The notes under the pieces are model-generated. The model was not told the origin of the DNA. It did not search any database and saw only the letters and a program-made list of their open reading frames with translations. The translations under genes were made by a program, and so were the position numbers. From contig SFAU01000234.1 in assembly GCA_007096045.1 (NCBI GenBank), positions 1 to 32,938 on the forward strand: a stretch of 32,938 bases of DNA, written 5' to 3'. Of this stretch, positions 1 to 7,302 are shown piece after piece. The DNA comes from Microcystis novacekii Mn_MB_F_20050700_S1 (GTDB lineage Bacteria; Cyanobacteriota; Cyanobacteriia; Cyanobacteriales; Microcystaceae). Each line of letters opens with the position of its first letter. The stretch's first letter is position 1.

Positions 1-58
1 TCCACAAAAGCGTTTAAACTCTTCTGGATTCAAATTTTTTACTTTTTCGTAAGTCATG
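1..58 (-). CDS. Transposase, N-terminal fragment cut by the window edge
   Basis: Reading the minus strand from the ATG at 58 gives MTYEKVKNLNPEEFKRFCG before the window ends. From memory, this opening resembles DDE transposases that are abundant in Microcystis-type genomes (IS5-like, with an N-terminal helix-turn-helix). Only 19 residues are visible, so neither family nor intactness can be checked. The gene points away from the adhesin at 110-3163. The adhesin's frame is open only back to a stop at 89-91, as expected if this element inserted into the adhesin gene. The element's end should lie between roughly 90 and 113; no terminal inverted repeat could be confirmed because the other end is outside the window. 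Confidence 0.55.
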
Positions 59-112
59 GTTTTTCTGAGTGTTTTACTTTATTGTACATAATCAGTTCCT
101 ATTTTTGCAGGA
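59..112 (-). mobile_element. Probable right-hand end of an insertion sequence
   Basis: This is the untranslated stretch between the transposase start (58) and the resumption of glycine-rich adhesin coding sequence at about 110. It is AT-rich and carries the expected promoter and terminal repeat region of the element. The exact border is not determinable from one end. The basis is the transposase start on one side and the abrupt beginning of the adhesin frame on the other. Confidence 0.45.
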
Positions 113-3100
113 GGTCTACAAAATGGTGGTAATACTGGCTCTAATGGTTCCAATGGTGGCAACGGTGGCGGATTAAACTCTACAATTGCTGGAGCAGCAG
201 GTGGTAGTGGTGGCACTCGTAGCGGCAATTCTGGCAACACGGGAGGGACGGGAGGAACAGGGGTTTTTGGTGCTGGCGGTGGTGCTGGCGGCGGCGGCGG
301 TGGTGCTAAATCGGGAAGTCGCTGGGATGATCCGCAAGATAATGGCGGAACTGGTGGTGTTGGAGGTGCCGGTGGCTTTGGTGCTGGTGGCGGAGCCGGT
401 GGCGGTGGTGGCCGCGATTATGATTTCTACAGCAGCGATGAACATGGTGGCGGTGGTTCTGGGGGAGCCAATGGTCAGTTTGGTGGTACAGGTAGCAATG
501 GCTCCGATGGTAGTAGCCAATGGAGTGGTACTGGTGGCGGTGGAGCCGGTCTAGGCGGTGCAGTTTTTGTTAAAGAGTATGCTACTTTAACCTCCTTCAA
601 TAGCGTTTTTGTTAACAACTCTGTTCAGGGGGGTACGGGGGCAAGTAATGGTCAAGGAGTAGCTAAGGATATTTTTGTTCAGGCTGGTGCAACTGCTCAA
701 GGTTTTGATGTCACCAATCTAGACAAATACGGAACATTAAATAGCCTTCCATTACCTCAAGGTTACAAGCAGTATGATGGGTCTATTTATCGTGTTGTCA
801 CCACGGGAACATGGGAACAAGCTCAAGCTCAAGCTCAGAGTTTAGGGGGCAATCTGGTGACAATTAACTCACAGTCTGAACAAGATTTCTTAATTGGTGA
901 GTTTGGAGGTTCAGAGAATTTATGGATTGGTTTGACCGATAAAGTAACCGAAGGACAATTTAAGTGGATTAATGGTGAAAATTCTACTTATACCAACTGG
1001 TATCCGGGAGAACCTAATAATTATTATTATTCGGGAGGTGAAGATTATGTGGCCATGAATTACGGTGCTACAGGCAAATGGAATGATGGGAACAGCACCA
1101 CTTCTCTACGAGGGATTGTTGAAAACAAGTTTTTTGAGTGGAATGGCAGTAAATATCTCCTAACTGGTGCAGGAACTTGGGAGCAGGCACAAGCTCAAGC
1201 CTTGAGTTTAGGGGGCAATCTTGTCACCATCAATTCTCAAGCCGAGCAAGACTTTTTAGTCTCTAAGTTTGGGGGTTCGGAGAATTTATGGATTGGTTTG
1301 ACCGATAAAGTAACCGAAGGACAATTTAAGTGGATCAATGGTGAAAATTCTACTTATACCAATTGGTATCCGGGTGAACCTAATAATTGGGGGGGAAATG
1401 AAGATTATGTGGCCATGAATTACGGTGCTACAGGCAAATGGAATGATTGGAACAGCACTACTTCTCTGCGAGGAATTGTTGAAATTAATCAGTTCAAAGC
1501 CATAGGCAATAACGGCTCTCAATTCATCACAGTTGATAAGCCTAATAACGCAAACATTACGGTTTCTGGGGGTAATTCCTACGATATTTTCCAACTCCAA
1601 TCCTATGATGGTTTAACCACCTCACAAAAGGTTTACGGTGGTGGGGGTGCCGATATCTTCAATGTTGCCATACAACCTGCTTCGGGGATTGTCGGACTTG
1701 ATTTCAATGCAGGCAAACTCAAACAACTTGCCGAATTGCTTGTCGAACCCGATTGGGATGTAAGAGAAAAACGCCATACCGCAGATATTGCCGCTGCTAG
1801 TATTGGGGCAGCAATTGATTATGCCGCCGCCGCTGCCACTGCTTTATCCGGTGCTTTACCTTACGGTTCTAATGCTGTCGAAGCCGTTATTAATGTAGCT
1901 GCCACAACACTTCACTTAGCCAATGATATTGCCAATATCGAAGTTAACTATGCCTTAGATATTGAAGAATATCAGAATAACTTAAGAGGAATTGGTGATT
2001 TCTTTGCCGGCCAAGGAAGTAGCGGCTGGGGAACAGTTAATGTCACTCAAAGTCGCTCCCTGGTAGAAATTCTAGATTTTCAACCTGGGATAGACACCAT
2101 AACCCTACCTAAACTGGCAACCAATGAAAGCTATAAGTTTAATATCGCCACCAATAGTGGCGGACAAACAACCGTAGAAGTTGCCTACAACAATCAAACC
2201 AATCAAGCTTCAACTTTCTTGCGATTGGGATTTAGTCCAGAAACTTTATCGAAAATGAATGGACAAAACATGGGCATAACACAGTTCATGGAAAGTTTAC
2301 TCAAGGTGTATCCAACCTATTCTGTGATTGGCACAACCGTTAAAAATGGCACAGCAGTCACTGGTTTAACTTATAACGGAACAATAGCAGGAGAACATAT
2401 CTATGTTCCTAATACTAATCTCACTACAGGTGTTGTCAGTATTTATGGCCAAGATGGCGATGATATTCTCAAAGGAAGGACAACGGGAGCTAATGCAATT
2501 TATGGAGGTACAGGCGACGATTTCATTGTCGCCGGTCGAGTAAATGATACTATCGATGGAGGAGAAGGATACGACCAAGTAAGTTATTCTCTCGCAAGCT
2601 CTGGAATTTCTATTACTGGTGCTAGTTCTAATCGCCTAAACATTGAATCGGTCATCGGCAGTAAATACAACGATGTGATCAATTTCACTAACTTACCCAC
2701 TGCACCCGTTGACGGACGACCCATATCTATACGAGGTGGCGAAGGTAATGATAGTCTTACAGGTAGTCAATTTAATGATGTTCTCACAGGCGGTTCTGGT
2801 ACTGATACCCTCATAGGAGGCTCTGGCGATGATGTTCTCACCGGTGGCACCGCTCAAGGAGATGGAACAGTTGATACTAGCAATGATATTCTTACGGGCG
2901 GCGCAGGTAAAGATATCTTTACTTTTTACAAACTAGGTGAAGGTGTGGATCGAATTACGGATTTCACTGTCCAGCTGGCATCGCCTAGCTTGTCCGATCA
3001 AATTCGTGTTGATAAAGTAGGATTCGGAGCAACTTCCACCAGTCAGTTCTCTTACAACAGTACGAATGGAGCGTTATCGTTTAATAATCAGCAATTCGCT

Positions 3101-3163
3101 ATCCTAGCGAACTTCAGCACCCTTACAGGATTCAATGTCAACAGCCATCTGGTGTTAGTGTGA
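110..3163 (+). CDS. Secreted adhesin, 5'-truncated: glycine-rich region, two C-type-lectin-like domains, RTX repeats
   Basis: The frame is open from 92 to the stop at 3163 and has no credible start, so the protein's N-terminus was removed by the transposon. The GTG at 857 lies inside the first lectin domain and cannot be the native start. Order of parts: Gly/Asn/Ser-rich region (110-560); a short GGAVFVKEYATLTSFNSVF-type segment like those in beta-helix surface proteins (560-740); lectin-like domain 1 (about 769-1122); lectin-like domain 2 (about 1130-1484); a unique region (1490-2400); RTX nonapeptides such as GGSGDDVLTGG (2440-2920); and a C-terminus of the type I secretion class. Both lectin domains have WIGL, EPN and WND motifs; EPN and WND are calcium/sugar-binding hallmarks, EPN being associated with mannose-type specificity. 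No cysteine is visible, so the usual disulfides are absent. Likely an exported, calcium-dependent cell-surface or matrix protein, possibly no longer expressed. Confidence 0.8.
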   Translation, partial: GGLQNGGNTGSNGSNGGNGGGLNSTIAGAAGGSGGTRSGNSGNTGGTGGTGVFGAGGGAGGGGGGAKSGSRWDDPQDNGGTGGVGGAGGFGAGGGAGGGGGRDYDFYSSDEHGGGGSGGANGQFGGTGSNGSDGSSQWSGTGGGGAGLGGAVFVKEYATLTSFNSVFVNNSVQGGTGASNGQGVAKDIFVQAGATAQGFDVTNLDKYGTLNSLPLPQGYKQYDGSIYRVVTTGTWEQAQAQAQSLGGNLVTINSQSEQDFLIGEFGGSENLWIGLTDKVTEGQFKWINGENSTYTNWYPGEPNNYYYSGGEDYVAMNYGATGKWNDGNSTTSLRGIVENKFFEWNGSKYLLTGAGTWEQAQAQALSLGGNLVTINSQAEQDFLVSKFGGSENLWIGLTDKVTEGQFKWINGENSTYTNWYPGEPNNWGGNEDYVAMNYGATGKWNDWNSTTSLRGIVEINQFKAIGNNGSQFITVDKPNNANITVSGGNSYDIFQLQSYDGLTTSQKVYGGGGADIFNVAIQPASGIVGLDFNAGKLKQLAELLVEPDWDVREKRHTADIAAASIGAAIDYAAAAATALSGALPYGSNAVEAVINVAATTLHLANDIANIEVNYALDIEEYQNNLRGIGDFFAGQGSSGWGTVNVTQSRSLVEILDFQPGIDTITLPKLATNESYKFNIATNSGGQTTVEVAYNNQTNQASTFLRLGFSPETLSKMNGQNMGITQFMESLLKVYPTYSVIGTTVKNGTAVTGLTYNGTIAGEHIYVPNTNLTTGVVSIYGQDGDDILKGRTTGANAIYGGTGDDFIVAGRVNDTIDGGEGYDQVSYSLASSGISITGASSNRLNIESVIGSKYNDVINFTNLPTAPVDGRPISIRGGEGNDSLTGSQFNDVLTGGSGTDTLIGGSGDDVLTGGTAQGDGTVDTSNDILTGGAGKDIFTFYKLGEGVDRITDFTVQLASPSLSDQIRVDKVGFGATSTSQFSYNSTNGALSFNNQQFAILANFSTLTGFNVNSHLVLV
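810..1484 (+). repeat. Intragenic tandem duplication encoding the two lectin-like domains
   Basis: The units at 810-1122 and 1176-1482 are direct repeats. The first third of each differs at many positions. From the GGSENLWIGLTDK codons onward (910-1122 against 1276-1482) they are nearly identical, including synonymous sites. The main difference is a small change after the EPN codons (NNYYYSGGED against NNWGGNED). The uneven divergence suggests recent gene conversion or recombination within the pair. Confidence 0.85.
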
Positions 3164-3177
3164 TTGATTTGAAAAAA

Positions 3178-3202
3178 GGAATAGAGCCTCAAACTCTATT
3201 CC
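3178..3202. terminator. Hairpin after the adhesin gene
   Basis: A 9-bp perfect stem, GGAATAGAG / CTCTATTCC, has a 7-nt loop and lies 15 nt after the adhesin stop. The T-run is on the minus-strand side (A-run at 3172-3177 on plus), so as a classical terminator it would work best for minus-strand transcription. On the plus strand it may only protect the 3' end. Confidence 0.5.
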
Positions 3203-3227
3203 TCAATCAAAATTTGCAGTTAATTAA

Positions 3228-3348
3228 GTAGGGAGGCACAATTATTTGTAGGATGGGTTAGCGGTAGCGTAAACTATGCGGGCGTTGGGTTTCATGCTTC
3301 AACCGTTCGGCAAAAGCTCGCGGCCGAAGCCCAACCTACGTTCATCTT
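3228..3348 (+). repeat. Dispersed palindromic repeat, copy 1
   Basis: The copy begins GTAGGGAGGCACAATTATTT, continues GTAGGATGGGTTAGCG and ends AACCTACGTTC. The inner ends GTAGGATGGGTT and AACCTAC form an imperfect inverted repeat. It shares this layout with copies at 17468-17557 (plus), 21421-21513 (minus) and 28617-28702 (minus). This copy is longest, with an extra CG-rich piece near 3303-3332. Similar GTAGG(A/G/T)TGGGTT palindromes are common extragenic repeats in cyanobacteria, known from general experience and not searched here. Confidence 0.85.
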
Positions 3349-3370
3349 ATATTTAATTCCACCCACCCAC

Positions 3371-3597
3371 TTAGGGCAGGCTGAATAAATCTAAAAATCT
3401 TGTCGGATAATGTCTTTGGGCTTTTTTGAAATCAAAAAGTGCCAGCCCTTGCAGTGATCGGGGGGAAAATACCTGGACTTTTTCCCTGAAAATTAGGTAA
3501 TTGACCCCCTGAAAATGGGGAAAACCCCACACCCTACACCCCGCAACCCACACCCTGCCCCTAGGAGAAACTTTTTGCCGCAAACCCTAATTAGGCC
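3371..3597. repeat. Probable MITE-like intergenic element
   Basis: A non-coding stretch with purine/pyrimidine-biased tandem motifs. The phrase CACACCCTACACCCCGCAACC is built on a repeated ACACCC/CAACCC unit. An open minus-strand frame across it has no protein-like composition. It resembles, from memory, an element repeated many times in Microcystis genomes, but there is no second copy in this window to prove it. Confidence 0.4.
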
Positions 3598-3743
3598 GAC
3601 TATACCACCGTAGAAGTTAAAGCTTCTTTGGGGATAGCGGCTTTATCGCTTTGTTCCCTGGGTAAAGAGAATCCAATTAGTCAGCAATTGCCCTGGGATT
3701 TTGAAAAAGTTGAACGAGGACATAATACCAAATTTCTAAATCC
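3598..3743 (+). other. Unrecognised decayed coding segment
   Basis: One plus frame is open here and reads protein-like (for example TTVEVKASLGIAALSLC and PWDFEKVERGHNTKFLNP), ending at the TGA at 3745-3747. Another frame continues at about 3770-3880 with a CxxCxxC-like stretch, again ending in stops. No start codon or recognisable family could be assigned. It is most likely the remains of one or two genes broken by repeats, next to the pseudogene at 3744-4512. Confidence 0.3.
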
Positions 3744-4512
3744 ATGACAGACATCCACGCTCGAATGCTTGCCAAGCCTGCATTCGTTGTGACGCGAATA
3801 AAGAAAAATGGTATAAACCGCTATTGTCTCCTTTTTTTCCTTCAGAGGAAGGCGAAACGGACAAGCAAAACTCTAACTGAAGCTGAACTACCAGTTCTCT
3901 GGATTTTAACGCCTACTTTTTCAGCGAGAATGATTGAAGAAGTCGTGGGAATCCCCCCTTTATTCCTACCAGAAGAGGGGATGAAAGAGGAGTGGGGAAA
4001 AGGAGTGTATTTTTCCCCCACGCTGTTCAAAACAGGAATTGTCGCCATCCATCAATTACCAGTCAATGAGGAGACTTTATGGTTGAGGGTACTAGGGAAA
4101 GGAGGGACACAGAAACGAGCAGTAGAAGAATTAGTGCAATTGCCTGAAGGTAATCCTTTCCAAGAGAATTTACTGGAAATTCTGGCCAACTGGCGCTGCT
4201 AGTTTGGAATTAAGAGATAATTTAAGTACCGAGGAACAGGAGGAGATTATGAACCTATCACCAGCTTATCTAAAGCAACGGCAAGAGTGGAAAGAAGAGG
4301 GGATGCAAGAAGGTAGACAACGAGGCAGTTTAGAAGGACAACTATCGCTGATAACCAGTCTTCTGGAAGGACGCTTTGGCAGCCTAGATGCAGAATTATC
4401 TGGTCTGGTGGAACAGATTGCCCAACTTCCCCTCTCGGAACGCACTGGGTTACTTCTTTCTCTGGCTAATTTATCTCGCTCAGAACTGTTAGAAAGATTC
4501 AGGGAAAATTAA
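3744..4512 (+). pseudogene. DUF4351-type protein gene, 5'-truncated and frameshifted
   Basis: Two adjoining frames (to the stop at 4202, then 4204-4512) together resemble one cyanobacterial protein of the group often annotated as DUF4351 or Rpn/PD-(D/E)XK-like. The first holds ELPVLWILTPTFSARMIE and VAIHQLPVNEETLWLRVLGK; the second holds the Gln/Glu-rich helix and the terminal DUF4351-like helices (RFGSLDAELSGLVEQIAQLP). Joining needs a one-base change near 4194-4200, where the frame passes from LANWR to AASLELRDN. The nuclease-like N-terminus is missing; residues before about 3840 do not look like this family. Family assignment is from remembered consensus phrases. The complete family is linked to recombination-promoting nucleases, but no activity is expected here. 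Confidence 0.7.
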
Positions 4513-4600
4513 ACTTTTAATCTCCGTAAGCTATCAAAAACTATCTCCAAGCATTAATGGTAGTTTGTCGGCTGAATTATGGGCAAATCTCCCTCGCAGA

Positions 4601-4635
4601 TAGAAAACGGGTTTCTCCGAGAAACCCGTTTTCTA
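4601..4635. repeat. Perfect 35-nt palindrome, copy 1
   Basis: The 17-nt arm TAGAAAACGGGTTTCTC is followed by a single centre base and its exact reverse complement. The same 33-nt core occurs at 27293-27325. It lies 36 nt upstream of the VOC gene and 89 nt after the DUF4351 pseudogene. With no long T-run after it, it is better described as a dispersed hairpin element than as a terminator. Confidence 0.9.
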
Positions 4636-4670
4636 CTCATACTAATCACTGAAAAAGCTTCCCAACCCCA

Positions 4671-5081
4671 ATGAATAACCCCCCCGATAGTCCGTTCAAT
4701 TACAGAGAGGCTTTTATTGCCCTAGGCACGAGTAATTTCGATCGCTCGGTGCAGTTTTATCGTCAATTGTTGCAACAGGAACCAAGCCCCTATCTTGTCG
4801 CCGTTTATGCGGAATTTAGGCTGATTAACCTTAAATTAGGTCTTTTTTGCCCTAAAGAGTCCCACAGAGAGGAATTTAGCGATTCTAGGGGCAGTGGCAT
4901 GAGCATTTGTTTCGAGGTGGACAGTCTCGAAAAAGCCCTCGATCATTTGAGCGAAATCGGCTATGGTGCTAGGGGAGAAATTAGTCAAGCTTCCCACGGT
5001 CCGGAAATCTACATCTATGATCCCGATGGTAATCGTTTAATTTTCCATCAATCCACCGCTAAAACCAATCCTTTCAGGTAG
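4671..5081 (+). CDS. VOC (glyoxalase/bleomycin-resistance) superfamily protein
   Basis: A 136-aa single-copy VOC fold protein. The N-terminal beta-alpha-beta module opens with FIALGTSNFDRSVQFYRQLL, the usual start of this fold. The C-terminal module ends GPEIYIYDPDGNRLIFHQ, the typical DPDGN(R)-(hydrophobic) signature that carries one metal-binding or structural acid. Length fits small VOC proteins, which are often dimers. The substrate cannot be told: members include isomerases, dioxygenases and binding proteins. The 3' end overlaps the convergent methyltransferase gene by 34 nt (5048-5081), so the last 11 codons are read on both strands. Confidence 0.85.
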   Translation: MNNPPDSPFNYREAFIALGTSNFDRSVQFYRQLLQQEPSPYLVAVYAEFRLINLKLGLFCPKESHREEFSDSRGSGMSICFEVDSLEKALDHLSEIGYGARGEISQASHGPEIYIYDPDGNRLIFHQSTAKTNPFR

Positions 5082-6232
5082 GAACCTTCCGAGTGATAGA
5101 TACTGGTGGGATGGTCGGCCGGTTGGCTTAAACGGGCTAAAATTCGCACTGGCCGGGCTGATTCAATGGCTGCCGCCATGACAGAACCCTGAAAATGTTC
5201 TTCGTTAACCACTTGGGAACAGGAAAAGGTGAAAATAATACCTTGGGGGCGAATTTTCTGGAAAGCTTGGTAATTTAATCTTTTATAAGCCATAACCGCC
5301 TGATGACGGGATTGGATACTTTTGGCAAAAGCGGGGGGATCGAGGACAATCAGATCGTAATCCTCCTGACAGTCGCGCAGGAAGTTAAAAACATCGGCGC
5401 TGTAGGATTGATGGGGAACTTGACTGAGATTATTGAGGGCGATATTTTTTTCGGTAAGATCGATCGCACCGTGGGAACTATCAACGGAATGGACTAGGGC
5501 AGCCCCCGCTTGCATAGCATAGACGGAAAAGCCGCCAGAGTAACAAAAAGTATTTAAAACCCGTTTATTCTGGCAATATTGGGCTAATAAGGCTCTATTT
5601 TCTCTTTGATCGAGGAAAAATCCTGTTTTTTGTCCCTTTTCCCAATCAATAATAAAGCGATGGCCAGATTCTAACACCTCATCGCTGGTTTTTTGACCAA
5701 ACAAATATTTATTCTCGGAAATATGGGCGCTTTTCGCCAAAACTGCGGCACTTTTATCGTAAACTGCCCGTAAATTGTCAGCGTAGATAGTTTTCAGGCA
5801 ATCGACAATCAGATCAAGACGTTGGTATAAAGCTAAGGAATAAGCTTGAATAACCGCCGTGCCATTGTACCAATCGACGATTAAACTGGGTAAACCGTCC
5901 CCTTCAGCGTTAATTAAACGATAACAGTTAGTTTTCGGGTTATCGACTAAACCGATTTGTTGCCGCAGCTGATAGGCATTCTGGAATTTTTCGAGAAATA
6001 ATTGAGCAATATCGCTGACTTTTGGGAAAGAAAGAATTTTAACGGCAATATTGCTAGGATTATACAGTCCAGTGGCTAGATATTCGCCTCGATCGCTATA
6101 AACCTCCACGATAGCACCCTCTTTGACTTCCCCCTCCATCTCTTTAATCGCTCCGGAAAATATCCAAGGATGGAATCGTTTAACGGCATCAATTTTCTGG
6201 TTTCTCAGGATAATTTTCGCTAAATCTGGCAT
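5048..6232 (-). CDS. rlmI: Class I SAM-dependent 23S rRNA (cytosine-C5) methyltransferase, RlmI family
   Basis: A 394-aa protein with the two-domain layout of the RlmI/YccW family. An N-terminal PUA-like RNA-binding domain (about 1-75, including HPWIFSGAI, typical of the family) precedes a Rossmann methyltransferase domain. Visible motifs are VLNTFCYSGGFSVYA (SAM-binding motif I), DLIVLDPPAFAKS (motif IV) and FTFSCSQVV, whose cysteine is the expected catalytic or product-release residue. The E. coli enzyme makes m5C1962 of 23S rRNA in the cytoplasm; the exact site here is inferred from the family. Full length, start at the ATG at 6232. It converges with and overlaps the VOC gene and is divergent from the MlaE-type permease gene. 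Confidence 0.88.
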   Translation of the reverse strand: MPDLAKIILRNQKIDAVKRFHPWIFSGAIKEMEGEVKEGAIVEVYSDRGEYLATGLYNPSNIAVKILSFPKVSDIAQLFLEKFQNAYQLRQQIGLVDNPKTNCYRLINAEGDGLPSLIVDWYNGTAVIQAYSLALYQRLDLIVDCLKTIYADNLRAVYDKSAAVLAKSAHISENKYLFGQKTSDEVLESGHRFIIDWEKGQKTGFFLDQRENRALLAQYCQNKRVLNTFCYSGGFSVYAMQAGAALVHSVDSSHGAIDLTEKNIALNNLSQVPHQSYSADVFNFLRDCQEDYDLIVLDPPAFAKSIQSRHQAVMAYKRLNYQAFQKIRPQGIIFTFSCSQVVNEEHFQGSVMAAAIESARPVRILARLSQPADHPTSIYHSEGSYLKGLVLAVD

Positions 6233-6381
6233 GGATAAAAAATCAGGGTTGATAGCTGACGGCTACTAGATAATTTTATTATCCCCTGCCAGAAGCATAA
6301 AACCATAGTTTGTCATCCCTCGATCGAGTGGCATCAAACCAAGTCCCAACAATTGAGGGATAATCAGAGGGAATTCTCGCC

Positions 6382-6387
6382 TATAAT
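6382..6387 (+). promoter_or_regulatory. Possible -10 element upstream of the MlaE-type gene
   Basis: A perfect TATAAT lies 31 nt before the ATG at 6419, in the divergent gap between rlmI and the permease gene. No good -35 hexamer sits at 16-18 nt upstream, so the call rests on the -10 and its position only. Confidence 0.35.
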
Positions 6388-6418
6388 AAGTTAGATTTTA
6401 GCGATAGTCCCTCGACAA

Positions 6419-7213
6419 ATGCCAAGAAAAAGTGATGCTGCCAGTGGTTTAAGTTTATGGTTCCAACGTTTGGGGGCTGCCGGTTTATTAGCGGGACAAA
6501 CTTTTTTACATATTCTTAATGGCAAAATCCACCGTCGTAATACTCTGGAACAAATGAGTATTGTTGGACCAGAATCCTTGACAATTGCCCTAATTACTGC
6601 TGCTTTTGTGGGTATGGTTTTCACTATTCAGGTAGCCAGAGAATTTATTTTTTTTGGGGCGGGTAGTTTTGTTGGGGGAGTCCTTTCCTTGGCTTTAACC
6701 AGGGAATTAGCCCCTGTTTTAACGGCGGTGGTGGTGGCGGGGAGGGTTGGCTCGGCTTTTGCCGCCGAAATTGGTACAATGCGAGTGACAGAACAAATTG
6801 ACGCTTTATATATTTTAAAAACCGATCCGATCGATTATTTGGTCATTCCCCGGGTGATTGCCTGTAGTTTAATGTTACCCCTGCTCACTATTATCTCTTT
6901 AGTCACGGGGCTACTCGGTGGTTTATTTATTTCCGATAGTCTTTACGGTATTTCCTATTCCCTATTTTTACAATCAGCCCAAAATTTTCTGGAGACATGG
7001 GATTTAATTAGTTCTATGTTAAAGTCCCTAATTTTTGGGATTTTAATTGCCATTATCGGCTGCAGTTGGGGTTTAACCACCACCGGCGGTGCTAAAGGAG
7101 TTGGTCAATCTACTACCACGGCTGTGGTAACTTCTTTATTAGCGATTTTTGTGGCTAATTTTTTCCTCTCTTGGCTGATGTTTCAAGGTACAGGCAATGC
7201 GGACATCGGCTAA
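6419..7213 (+). CDS. MlaE-family lipid ABC transporter permease
   Basis: A 264-aa integral membrane protein of the MlaE/YrbE/TGD1 family, the permease of ABC systems that move phospholipids between the outer and inner membranes (to thylakoids in chloroplasts). Family features are the N-terminal amphipathic part, the central conserved loop EIGTMRVTEQIDALYILKTD (residues about 121-140, contacting the ATPase), and about five hydrophobic segments ending FVANFFLSWLMFQG. Length is normal for the family. The ATPase (MlaF) and substrate-binding (MlaD) partner genes are not adjacent, which is usual in cyanobacteria. The likely start is ATG 6419. Confidence 0.9.
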   Translation: MPRKSDAASGLSLWFQRLGAAGLLAGQTFLHILNGKIHRRNTLEQMSIVGPESLTIALITAAFVGMVFTIQVAREFIFFGAGSFVGGVLSLALTRELAPVLTAVVVAGRVGSAFAAEIGTMRVTEQIDALYILKTDPIDYLVIPRVIACSLMLPLLTIISLVTGLLGGLFISDSLYGISYSLFLQSAQNFLETWDLISSMLKSLIFGILIAIIGCSWGLTTTGGAKGVGQSTTTAVVTSLLAIFVANFFLSWLMFQGTGNADIG

Positions 7214-7216
7214 GAC

Positions 7217-7246
7217 AGTTATCAGTTATCAGTTATCAGTTATCAG
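7217..7246. repeat. Short tandem repeat AGTTATC
   Basis: Four head-to-tail heptamers AGTTATC lie just after the permease stop, followed by a run of GGCAACA/GGCAAAA-like heptamers at 7255-7285. Heptamer repeats like this are common in cyanobacterial intergenic DNA. Confidence 0.9.
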
Positions 7247-7302
7247 CTGCTAAAGGCAAGAGGCAACAGGCAAAAGGCAACAGTAAAGGTATTGGGGGGA
7301 GA

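Noticed and set aside
173-554. Two long frames (plus 186-554, minus 173-520) within the glycine-rich segment
   Set aside because: Both are out of frame with the adhesin and arise from its GGT/GGC repeats; composition is not protein-like.
857-3163. GTG 857 as the adhesin start
   Set aside because: It falls inside the first lectin domain and the frame is open and protein-like for 750 nt further upstream.
3371-3583. Minus-strand 70-aa frame
   Set aside because: No start signal or protein-like composition; lies in a repeat-like intergenic element.
4601-4635. Palindrome as a simple terminator
   Set aside because: No T-run follows on either side, and the identical core recurs at 27293 in a different setting.
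7217-7285. Heptamer repeats as a CRISPR-like array
   Set aside because: Unit length is only seven and there are no spacers; ordinary tandem heptamers of cyanobacteria.
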